Shown in pieces: positions 5,641 through 11,941 of a stretch of 15,265 nucleotides of DNA; the first letter of the stretch is position 1, and every line of letters starts with the position of its first letter. The DNA lies in assembly GCA_031283405.1 (NCBI GenBank), contig JAITBX010000069.1, forward strand, positions 1-15,265, given 5' to 3'. The translations under genes were made by a program, and so were the position numbers. The notes beneath the pieces are model-generated. The model had not been told where the DNA came from and made no database searches. It was given only the letters and a program-made list of their open reading frames with translations. Origin of the DNA: Burkholderiales bacterium. Lineage in GTDB: Bacteria > Pseudomonadota > Gammaproteobacteria > Burkholderiales > Casimicrobiaceae.

Positions 5641-6840
5641 ATGCCCCCATTTCTCACCCATTTGACCCTGCCGGTCATGGGCGCGCTTCTCATCGCAGCG
5701 GCGCCGATAGCGCAAGCGGCAACGGTATCGTACACCGATTCGCACTCTGCGACGGTGACGTACAGCGATCCGGAATGCACTGCTTTTTCGTTGGATGGAT
5801 CAGCAGCGCCTTCTTACGTTCTGAAATGCACGAGCGGCGGCGGGTCGGTGACAGGCGCGCCCACGAATTGCACGATCTCCTCCAATCCCGCCAGTTTGAC
5901 CAGCGGCGGTGGAACGTTTTCGCTGACAGCCGCGTGTGGCAATATCAATGGCAACACGGTTTACACGTGGACATGTCCCACCAGCGACACATGCACTTCT
6001 ACTGCCGGCATTACGACGTCTGACACCTTGCCTTTGAACGATACCGCCGCCGGCAAGAATTACACCTACACGATGACAGCCTGCAACGGCAGCTCTTGTG
6101 CTTCTCCCGTTACGAAAACCGTCATCGTGCCATCGCCAACGCAAGTCACGCCGACATGCACTAACGCAACGGCGACCCCGAACCCGAACCCGCTAACAAG
6201 CAGCGGGGGAACGGTTGCGCTGGCGGCAACATGCCAGAACGCCGCGACCTACTCGTGGACGCGCACGCCTGCCGGCGGCTCAGCTATTCCGGCGCAAAGC
6301 AGCACGACGGATAATGCGCCGCAGAATACCGGATCCAGCGACCAGTCGTACTCTTGGACGGTGACCGCCTGCAACGGCGCGTCGAATTGCACTACCCGCA
6401 CTACGAATAGCGTGACGGTGCCGGCAGTCGCAGCGCCGCCCGTAGCCGGCTGCCCCACCCCGCTGACTCTTTCGTGGGCATCGGGCAGCATGGTAACAGG
6501 CACCCCCGGAGCATCGAGCCCCGTCGTGGCGAAGATCACGATTCCCTCGGGGGTCGCATCGGGGCTTGGCTCGTTCACTGTCTATGAGCTGAACGCGAGC
6601 TTGCCGACGCGGAAATACACTATATCGACGACGCCTTGCGATGAGTCGGCAGCGGTGTTGGCCGTAGGATACGCCACCAACCCACGTGTGAATTTTGCGA
6701 CGATAACCAACCCCTACGGCTATCCGGCGTTGCTGGGCGGGGGGACGTATTACTTCAATCTCTGGAACAAGAATGAAAGCGGCGCCCTCACATGCTCAAG
6801 CGGGACTTGCGGCGTGAAAATATCATTGGGAACGCCTTGA
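5641..6840 (+). CDS. Secreted Cys-rich protein with two Ig-like repeats
   Basis: The protein has 399 residues. A signal peptide is predicted, with a hydrophobic segment and APIAQA, cleaved after about residue 26. GGAG (5631-5634) lies 6 nt before ATG 5641. Two related Ig-like repeats follow at about 68-165 and 168-258. Each opens with a Cys-containing strand, then SNPASLTSGGGTFSLTAACG or PNPLTSSGGTVALAATC, then YTWT or YSWT, and closes with VTACNGxSxC and a TVIVP- or SVTVP-like strand. The 134-residue C-terminal part has paired Cys residues (TPCDES; TCSSGTCG) and a beta-rich sequence with no family I recognise. The many even-spaced cysteines suggest disulphides formed in the periplasm or outside the cell. 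No anchor tail is seen, so it may be secreted or attached through partners. Confidence 0.75.
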   Translation: MPPFLTHLTLPVMGALLIAAAPIAQAATVSYTDSHSATVTYSDPECTAFSLDGSAAPSYVLKCTSGGGSVTGAPTNCTISSNPASLTSGGGTFSLTAACGNINGNTVYTWTCPTSDTCTSTAGITTSDTLPLNDTAAGKNYTYTMTACNGSSCASPVTKTVIVPSPTQVTPTCTNATATPNPNPLTSSGGTVALAATCQNAATYSWTRTPAGGSAIPAQSSTTDNAPQNTGSSDQSYSWTVTACNGASNCTTRTTNSVTVPAVAAPPVAGCPTPLTLSWASGSMVTGTPGASSPVVAKITIPSGVASGLGSFTVYELNASLPTRKYTISTTPCDESAAVLAVGYATNPRVNFATITNPYGYPALLGGGTYYFNLWNKNESGALTCSSGTCGVKISLGTP

Positions 6841-6955
6841 TAATGGCGCATAGCGCGTAGGTTGGGGTGAGCGAACAACGCGAACCCCAACGGGGCGATG
6901 CAACCGATGTCGAAGCTGTTACACCTGCTACAACGACCAGACGCATGCGACCAAA

Positions 6956-6983
6956 AAAATACCCCGCGAAAGCGGGGTATTTT
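6956..6983. terminator. Rho-independent terminator, possibly bidirectional
   Basis: AAATACCCCGC pairs with GCGGGGTATTT around GAAA, with an A-run before and T residues after, so it could work on both strands. It lies about 116 nt after the stop of the Ig-like protein gene. Confidence 0.85.
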
Positions 6984-6992
6984 CATTCCGGC

Positions 6993-7151
6993 ATAGGTTG
7001 CGGGTGAGCGTAGCGAACCCCAACGGGTCGATGCCGTAACGAGCGAAGCGAGCCACAGCGCTACACCTTTGTACCTAGCGTGGCAGGTACGAAAATTGCA
7101 CCATTTGAAACGCTGCTCCGTTGGGGTTCGCTACGCTCACCCACAACCTAT
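6993..7151. mobile_element. 159-bp element with 34-bp terminal inverted repeats
   Basis: The left arm (6993-7026, starting ATAGGTTGCGGGTGAGCG) and right arm (7118-7151) are inverted copies with a single C/T difference over 34 bp. The interior is non-coding and itself folds. A degraded relative with ends TAGGTTG and CAACCTA and shared interior words (TTTGTAC, GGCAGGT, ATTTGA) lies at about 8950-9110. The layout fits a non-autonomous palindromic element. Confidence 0.7.
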
Positions 7152-7159
7152 AAGCAAGC

Positions 7160-7357
7160 GTAGGATGGGTAGAGCGAAGCACAAGGCCGAAGGCTGGTTC
7201 CGCGTAGCGGAATGCGGCAAAGCCGCACAAAACCCATGCTGAGGCGTTGCGTGAGCCACGCGTTCGGACGACGAACCACATCTTTTCCTCTTACACAAGC
7301 GCTATCGCCCTTGTGAACCTCCGCCGCATGGGTATCGCTTCGCTCAACCCATCCTAC
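7160..7357. mobile_element. 198-bp element with 21-bp terminal inverted repeats
   Basis: The arms at 7160-7180 (GTAGGATGGGTAGAGCGAAG plus C) and 7337-7357 are inverted copies with one mismatch. Inside is the 56-bp hairpin core (7186-7241) shared with the element at 1555-1669, but the remaining interior differs. The ends also resemble those of the 115-bp element (GGGTAGAGC), so both belong to one family with variable interiors. Confidence 0.7.
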
Positions 7358-7376
7358 AATTCTAGGCAACGGCGAG

Positions 7377-7604
7377 TCAGGCAGCGGTGCGGTGTTCTTC
7401 GGCATAGTGCAACCAGAAGTGATGGCGTTGCGCATAGGGGTCGCCGACGTAAGGGTGGCACACTCGCTCCACCTTTTCCAGCAGGGCGCGGTCGGCCAGA
7501 ACAGCACGACGCAGGTCGACCCAGTCACGCCACCGACCGCGAGAGATCACGTCGTCGATGGCGGCGAGGGTGAAACGCTGATGGTTGAGATGACGATGAA
7601 GCAT
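7377..7604 (-). CDS. Small conserved-looking hypothetical protein, 75 aa
   Basis: The sequence starts MLHRHLNHQRFTLAAIDDVI and continues with WRDWVDLRRAVLADRALLEKV and DPYAQRHHFWLHYAEE. It has an even amino-acid mix, several Trp/His/Tyr residues and a regular helical pattern, unlike the shadow frames around it. I believe similar small proteins exist in proteobacteria, but I cannot name a function. No ribosome site precedes the ATG at 7604; the bases there read CCTCC. The frame is also open upstream on the minus strand for 38 codons (7605-7718) with coding-like content but no ATG, GTG or TTG suited as a start in the early part. The gene may therefore be longer with a non-standard start, or be truncated at its 5' end. 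Confidence 0.6.
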   Translation of the reverse strand: MLHRHLNHQRFTLAAIDDVISRGRWRDWVDLRRAVLADRALLEKVERVCHPYVGDPYAQRHHFWLHYAEEHRTAA

Positions 7605-7891
7605 GGCGGAGGATACGCTTTTACGATTGTTGACAACATATCTTGCGCGAGTAACAGCTAAAAAGCGACGTTCTTTTGCGATTCTTGCGACGTATCCAAC
7701 GTAATCTAATAAAATACGCTACAACAAGTTTTCCAGCCCCCTTGCGGGAAAGAGGCAGGGGCGAGGGGGAATTCGCATAGGTAACAGGCAAGCAAAATGC
7801 TTCCTCTTCGGCGTTGCCGATACGAGACTTGCTTGCGCTAATCTATGGGCTTATGTGACGCATCATGTTTTTGAAAGAAGGAAAGATAAAG
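7605..7891. other. Intergenic region before the PPIase gene
   Basis: No independent gene is supported on the plus strand. The minus-strand frame of the 75-residue protein stays open through 7605-7718 without a standard start. A stretch at 7735-7770 resembles the CCCTTGCGGG border words of the dispersed repeats. No clear promoter stands out for the PPIase: TTGCTT at 7829-7834 with TATGTG 17 nt later is weak. Confidence 0.5.
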
Positions 7892-8902
7892 ATGAAAGAT
7901 ACGTTTTGCAATAATAGACTTGGCCGGAAGCTGATGGTTGGGCTCGCCGGTGTTTTTCTGATGATGCTTGGCCAAGGACTGTGGGCACAGGAAAAAGCCG
8001 ATGATCCTTTGCTTGCCAAGAATGATTGGGCAGAGATACGCAAGAGCGATTTTGAGACGGCGATTTCGCGTTATCCGGATAAGATGAAAAAGCGGCTTGT
8101 CTCCGATCAGAAAACGATCATCAAAATTCTGTCGCTCCTTTTGCGGGACAAGACGCTGGCGGCACAGGCGCGCGCCGAAAAACTGGATCAGGAACCAAAA
8201 GCGAAAGCCTGGCTGGCGCAAGAGAACAACAAGCTCTACGCCAGACTGCAAGTTGACAAGATCGAGAAGGAAGCCGGCGAAGCGTGGGCGAAGAAGGAAG
8301 CGGAGTATGCGGCGCGCGCGCCGGAAATTTATCTCGCCAACAAGAAAAAATATGAGATACCGGAACAAGTCAAGGCGTCGCACATTCTCATTGCGCTCGA
8401 CAAGCACAGCAAGGAGGATGGACTCAAGCTGGCGCAGGAGATCAAGGCGAAAATTGCGGCGGGAGAAGATTTCGGAAAGGCGGCGGAACAGTATTCCGAG
8501 GACAAAGGGTCGGCGGGCAAAAATGGGGCGCTGGGATGGTTTGCTTCTGAGCAGATGGTTCCCGAATTTTCCAAAGCTGCTTTTGCGCTCAAAAAGGCGG
8601 GAGATGTGAGCGAGCCGGTGTTGTCGAAGTTCGGCTGGCATTTGATTCTTCTCGAAGATAAAAAGGAAGCCAGCGTGCGTCCTTTTGAAGAGGTCAAAAA
8701 AGACATCATGGAGGAGCAGAAGCAAAAGTTCGTTCAGGATATTGTGAACAAGGAGCTGGCAGAAGTAGAGGGCGGCCCCACGACGGTTCTCAATGAGAAG
8801 GAGATCGACGCTTTGTACGTTGTGCCGCCTTCACAAGAAGAGATCAATGAGTTGGTTAAAAAAACAATGAGCGGCAAAAAAGAGAAAAGCGAGAAGGAAT
8901 GA
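7892..8902 (+). CDS. Periplasmic parvulin-type peptidyl-prolyl isomerase
   Basis: The protein has 336 residues from ATG 7892, chosen because AAGGA (7878-7882) lies 9 nt upstream. An ATG at 7865 in frame would add nine residues. A signal peptide covers about residues 1-32 (hydrophobic run ending LWA). A helical chaperone-like region (about 45-155) precedes the rotamase domain at about 160-256, with VKASHILIALD, the GALGWFASEQMVPEFSKAAF stretch and FGWHLILLED. A charged helical C-terminus rich in Lys and Glu follows. This is the SurA/PrsA/PpiC type of layout: it assists folding of exported proteins by isomerising Xaa-Pro bonds. No membrane anchor or lipobox is seen, so it should be soluble in the periplasm. 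It stands alone and may serve the exported proteins nearby, but that is inference. Confidence 0.85.
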   Translation: MKDTFCNNRLGRKLMVGLAGVFLMMLGQGLWAQEKADDPLLAKNDWAEIRKSDFETAISRYPDKMKKRLVSDQKTIIKILSLLLRDKTLAAQARAEKLDQEPKAKAWLAQENNKLYARLQVDKIEKEAGEAWAKKEAEYAARAPEIYLANKKKYEIPEQVKASHILIALDKHSKEDGLKLAQEIKAKIAAGEDFGKAAEQYSEDKGSAGKNGALGWFASEQMVPEFSKAAFALKKAGDVSEPVLSKFGWHLILLEDKKEASVRPFEEVKKDIMEEQKQKFVQDIVNKELAEVEGGPTTVLNEKEIDALYVVPPSQEEINELVKKTMSGKKEKSEKE

Positions 8903-8912
8903 CATTGTGTGA

Positions 8913-8933
8913 GGGCGGGTTTGAAACCCGCCC
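8913..8933. repeat. GGGCGGGTTT/AAACCCGCCC palindrome
   Basis: A perfect 10-bp inverted repeat around a single G, 10 nt after the PPIase stop codon. It lacks a T-run, so it is a dispersed palindrome that may stabilise the mRNA 3' end and is not a clear terminator. Confidence 0.6.
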
Positions 8934-8949
8934 CACGGCGGCCTAGGGG

Positions 8950-9110
8950 CGTAGGTTGTGGGTGAGCCTTTAGTCGCGAGCGAAGCGTGGCAGGAAACGA
9001 GCCAGAACGCCGTATCTTTGTACGTCCCGACACGTCGTTTCGGCAGGTGTGAAAGTGCGGTATTTGATGCGTCGCTTCGCTGGGGTTTGTTCCGCGCATC
9101 TGCAACCTAT
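8950..9110. repeat. Degraded relative of the 159-bp inverted-repeat element
   Basis: The left end reads GTAGGTTGTGGGTGAGC and the right end CAACCTATG, matching the arm ends of the element at 6993-7151. Interior words CTTTGTAC, GGCAGGT and ATTTGA appear in the same order. The arms have decayed more than in the other copy. Confidence 0.5.
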
Positions 9111-9126
9111 GTGCTTCGCGTCCCCC

Positions 9127-9155
9127 TTGACGCTATGTAATCCATGGCTTACACT
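9127..9155 (+). promoter_or_regulatory. HigBA locus 2 promoter and operator, predicted leaderless
   Basis: TTGACG (9127-9132), a 17-nt spacer and TACACT (9150-9155) end 6 nt before the ATG at 9162, exactly as in locus 1, again with no ribosome site before the ATG. A near-perfect 18-bp palindrome, TGTAATCCATGGCTTACA (9136-9153, one mismatched pair), fills the spacer and -10 region and is a good candidate operator. Confidence 0.55.
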
Positions 9156-9161
9156 TGTTGT

Positions 9162-9458
9162 ATGTCTAAAGTTGTCAAATCTGATGAGTTCAATACTTGG
9201 TTATCGTCAGTTTTGGATAAGGTGGCGCACTCCCGGATTCTCGCTCGTATTCGCAATGCGGAATTAGGCAATTTGGGCGACTGGAAATTCTTGCGCGATG
9301 GCATTAGCGAGATGCGCATTGATGTTGGCGCAGGTTATCGTCTTTATTTCACGTGACGAGGCAATCAAATCATTGTTTTGTTATGCGGTGGTGACAAGAG
9401 CGCTCAAAAAAGCGATATCAAACGGGCGATTGAGCTGGCGCAAAGTTGGAAGGAGTAA
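9162..9458 (+). pseudogene. higB: RelE/HigB-type toxin (Gp49-like), interrupted by TGA
   Basis: The frame from ATG 9162 reads the usual toxin sequence, with ILARIRNAELGNLGDWKFL and EMRIDVGAGYRLYFT, then hits TGA at 9354-9356 (codon 65 of 98). The same frame continues RGNQIIVLLCGGDKSAQKSD and ends QSWKE at TAA 9456-9458, the expected family C-terminus. A single C to T change of a CGA Arg codon would explain the stop. Loss of the last third, including the VLLCGGDKS strand and final helix, should abolish toxicity. An ATG at 9144 in frame is a weaker start. Other genes in the window use TGA as a normal stop, so a recoded Trp is unlikely. Confidence 0.8.
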
Positions 9459-9461
9459 ACC

Positions 9462-9782
9462 ATGGAAAAAATTCCGAAAGGCTTCAGCCGCTGGGATGTC
9501 GTTGAGTATCTCAAAACAGATGAAGACATACAGGGCTATCTGGATTCTTGTTTTGAAGAAGATCCCGGCGACGGAAGTCTCATTCGCGCGGCGCTTGGCG
9601 ATATTGCCCGCGCGCGCGGGATGGCGCAACTTGCCCGCGATACGGGTTTGGCGAGAGAGGGGCTTTACAAAGCGCTTTCCGCCGAGGGAAACCCTGAGTT
9701 TTCTACGGTGATGAGAGTCATTCAGGCGCTTGGATTAAAGCTGCATGTCGGAGCAGGCCACGCCATACCTACGAGCCGATGA
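9462..9782 (+). CDS. higA: HigA-type antitoxin of locus 2, intact
   Basis: The protein has 106 residues. AGGAG (9451-9455) lies 6 nt before ATG 9462, and the toxin's ancestral stop is 3 nt upstream. It resembles the addiction-module antidote family: N-terminal WDVVEYLKTDEDIQGYLDSC, then an HTH at about 53-72 (GMAQLARDTGLAREGLYKAL) and PEFSTVMRVIQALGLKLHV. Family members neutralise the Gp49-like toxin and repress the operon. The last residues (after LHV) overlap the start of the downstream transporter permease frame and look like a modified tail. With the toxin truncated, its remaining role may be repression at the palindrome 9136-9153, which could also set expression of the export operon downstream. 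Confidence 0.85.
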   Translation: MEKIPKGFSRWDVVEYLKTDEDIQGYLDSCFEEDPGDGSLIRAALGDIARARGMAQLARDTGLAREGLYKALSAEGNPEFSTVMRVIQALGLKLHVGAGHAIPTSR

Positions 9783-10602
9783 TTGGCGTGACTTAACTTC
9801 GACCATGTTGAAAATGTGCAACAGCCTGCTGAAAAACCGGAGCTTGATAAAGTCTCTGGTGGTACGCGAGATCGTGGGGCGTTATCGCGGCTCGGTCATG
9901 GGTGTGTTGTGGTCGTTCTTTCTGCCGGTGTTGATGCTGGCCGTTTACACTTTCGTTTTCAGCGTGATTTTCAAGGCGCGATGGAACACCGGCAGCGATT
10001 CAAAAACGGAATTTGCCTTGATTCTGTTCGCGGGGCTTCTGGTGTTCAATTTTTTTTCCGAGTGCGTCAACCGCGCCCCTGGTTTGGTTCTGGCCAACAC
10101 GAGTTACGTCAAGAAAGTTGTTTTTCCGCTGGAGATTTTGCCGGTGGTGACACTGGGAACGGCGCTGTTTCATTGCGGCGTCGGCCTCTTGGCGTGGCTT
10201 CTTTTTTATGTGATTTTCTTCGGCGCGCCGCCGCCGACCGCGCTGCTCTTTCCGATCGTTTTGTTGCCGCTGCTTTTTCTGACGGCGGGAATCAGTTGGT
10301 TGCTGGCTTCGCTGGGCGTTTTTTTGCGAGATGTCGCGCAAGTGGCCAGCGTTGCCACGACGGTGTTGATGTTTTTGTCGCCGATTTTTTATCCGTCGTC
10401 AGCGCTTCCCGAAAGTTTTAAAAAAGTATTGTTGTTGAATCCGCTGGCTTTGATTATCGAGCAGACGCGGGATGTTTTGATTTTTGGAAAAGCGCCGGCT
10501 TGGGGCGTGTATTTCATGTCGTTGCTGGGCAGCCTCATTGTCGCCGGCTTGGGTTACGCCTGGTTCCAGAAGACGCGAAAGGGGTTCGCCGATGTCCTCT
10601 GA
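9745..10602 (+). CDS. wzm: ABC-2 type polysaccharide export permease (Wzm-like)
   Basis: The protein has 285 residues when started at ATG 9745, which overlaps the antitoxin gene by 38 nt. ATGs at 9805 or 9814 are also possible, and none has a convincing ribosome site. Six membrane helices are predicted (about 54-76, 89-106, 134-158, 165-190, 202-218, 253-275). Family landmarks are REIVGRYRGSVMGVLW near the N-terminus, YVKKVVFPLEILP at 121-133, FLRDV at 193-197, SPIFYP at 212-217 and LNPL at 231-234. Wzm permeases pair with a Wzt ATPase to move lipid-linked O-antigen or similar polysaccharide across the inner membrane. The overlap with the next gene (11 nt) indicates one operon. Confidence 0.9.
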   Translation: MSEQATPYLRADDWRDLTSTMLKMCNSLLKNRSLIKSLVVREIVGRYRGSVMGVLWSFFLPVLMLAVYTFVFSVIFKARWNTGSDSKTEFALILFAGLLVFNFFSECVNRAPGLVLANTSYVKKVVFPLEILPVVTLGTALFHCGVGLLAWLLFYVIFFGAPPPTALLFPIVLLPLLFLTAGISWLLASLGVFLRDVAQVASVATTVLMFLSPIFYPSSALPESFKKVLLLNPLALIIEQTRDVLIFGKAPAWGVYFMSLLGSLIVAGLGYAWFQKTRKGFADVL

Positions 10603-11941
10603 CGTGTCGATCAAAGTCGAACACCTGAGCAAGTGCTACCAGATTTACGGGCAGCCGCGCGATCGTTTGCTGCAAATGCTGATGCGCGGACGGCGGCAAT
10701 ATTTTCAGGAATTTTGGGCGTTGCGCGATATTTCGTTTGAAGTTCGGTGCGGCGAAACCATCGGGATCATCGGGCGTAACGGCAGCGGCAAATCAACTTT
10801 GCTGCAACTGATTTGCGGAACGTTGACGCCCACCGAAGGAACGACAGAGACGAAGGGCAGAGTCGCGGCGTTGCTGGAATTGGGCGCGGGCTTCAACCCC
10901 GAATTCACCGGACGGGAAAATGTTTATCTCGCCGCCGGTTTGTATGGGCTGAGCCGCGAAGAAATCGATGCGCGCTTCAAGAGCATCTGCGATTTTGCAG
11001 ACGTCGGCGAATTTGTCGAACAGCCGGTGAAAACCTACTCCAGCGGGATGTTCGTGCGTTTGGCTTTTGCGGTGGTCGCGCACGTTGACGCGGATATTTT
11101 GGTGATCGACGAAGCGCTGTCGGTCGGCGACGCTTATTTCGTTCAGAAGTGCATGCGTTTCCTGCGGCACTTCATGGAACGGGGAACACTGCTTTTTTGC
11201 ACGCACGATATCGGCGCGGTGATCAATCTGTGCAAAAAAGCGATCTGGCTGGATCGCGGCAAGATGATGATGATGGATACGCCGCGAAAAGTTTCCGAGC
11301 TTTATCACGCTGCGTTGTACGCCACTTCCGATGCTCAGCCGGCGCGGCCTGAAACGGCTGCGGAGACGATGAGCGACCAGGAGGCGTCGCCATCAACAGA
11401 CGACGAGGAATATCACGATGCGCGCGAGCCGCTCATCAATGCGTCGAATCTTCGCAACGAGATGGAAGTTGTGCAGTTTGATCCCGACCGTCCCGGTTTT
11501 GGCGTGGGAGGCGCAAAAATTGTTTCGGCGCGTCTCCTCGATAAAAGCGGAAGGCCATTGACGTGGGTGGTGGGAGGCAAAGAAGTCGTTTTAGAGATTC
11601 GCGCTCAAGCGAATCAAGAGTTGTTGCGGCCTATCATCGGTTTTCTTTTCCGCGATCGGCTGGGGCAGACCCTGTTTTCCGACAACACCTATCTTTCTTA
11701 CCGATTCAGGGAGCCGCAAGCGCGTTCGGGCGAGATGTTGACGGCGCGTTTCGAGTTTCGCTTGCCGGTGATGCCGAGCGGCAATTACAGCATCACGGTG
11801 TCTATTGCCGATGGCACTCAGGAGAAGAATGTTCAACACCATTGGGTGCACGACGCGCTAATCATCAATGTGCACGCCAGCATCGTTTGTCACGGCTTGA
11901 TCGGTGTGCCGATGAAAAAAATCCTTTTGGGGAAAGAGTGA
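10592..11941 (+). CDS. wzt: ABC polysaccharide export ATPase with C-terminal sugar-binding region (Wzt-like)
   Basis: The protein has 449 residues. The start is ATG 10592, 11 nt inside the permease gene, with AAAGGGG upstream; an in-frame ATG at 10484 lies deep in the permease gene and is rejected. The nucleotide-binding domain shows Walker A GRNGSGKST (61-69), signature YSSGMF (149-154), Walker B ILVIDEA (169-175) and the switch His in FCTHD (202-206). After a charged acidic linker (about 255-300) comes a beta-rich C-terminal domain (about 305-449) of the Wzt_C type. In characterised systems this domain binds the modified non-reducing end of the chain and gives substrate specificity. Its presence, with a methyltransferase next door, suggests export coupled to terminal methylation. 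Confidence 0.9.
   Translation: MSSDVSIKVEHLSKCYQIYGQPRDRLLQMLMRGRRQYFQEFWALRDISFEVRCGETIGIIGRNGSGKSTLLQLICGTLTPTEGTTETKGRVAALLELGAGFNPEFTGRENVYLAAGLYGLSREEIDARFKSICDFADVGEFVEQPVKTYSSGMFVRLAFAVVAHVDADILVIDEALSVGDAYFVQKCMRFLRHFMERGTLLFCTHDIGAVINLCKKAIWLDRGKMMMMDTPRKVSELYHAALYATSDAQPARPETAAETMSDQEASPSTDDEEYHDAREPLINASNLRNEMEVVQFDPDRPGFGVGGAKIVSARLLDKSGRPLTWVVGGKEVVLEIRAQANQELLRPIIGFLFRDRLGQTLFSDNTYLSYRFREPQARSGEMLTARFEFRLPVMPSGNYSITVSIADGTQEKNVQHHWVHDALIINVHASIVCHGLIGVPMKKILLGKE

Larger units (their letters stand above)
6841..7376. other. Intergenic region with terminator and two inverted-repeat elements
   Basis: No gene is supported. It contains a TTGGGGT...ACCCCAA hairpin fragment (about 6862-6889), a terminator (6956-6983), and two terminal-inverted-repeat elements (6993-7151 and 7160-7357) placed 8 nt apart. 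Short open frames here run across the repeats and are not credible. Confidence 0.7.

Noticed and set aside
7838..8725. A 295-residue minus-strand open frame
   Set aside because: It is antisense to the PPIase gene, which has a signal peptide and rotamase motifs. The minus frame is Phe/Arg/Leu-rich shadow sequence.
8913..8933. Rho-independent terminator after the PPIase gene
   Set aside because: The hairpin is strong but has effectively no loop-and-T-run layout. It matches dispersed palindromes better.
9354..9356. Selenocysteine or Trp at the TGA within toxin 2
   Set aside because: The family has Arg, Gln or similar there, there is no sign of a SECIS-like design I can support, and TGA ends several normal genes in the window.
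10484..10591. N-terminal extension of the Wzt ATPase from an ATG at 10484
   Set aside because: This segment lies wholly in the permease gene in another frame. ATG 10592 has a ribosome site and matches the family N-terminus.
11563..11940. N-terminal extension of the methyltransferase
   Set aside because: It is the out-of-frame shadow of the Wzt C-terminal domain. ATG 11941 has a ribosome site and the usual one-base overlap.
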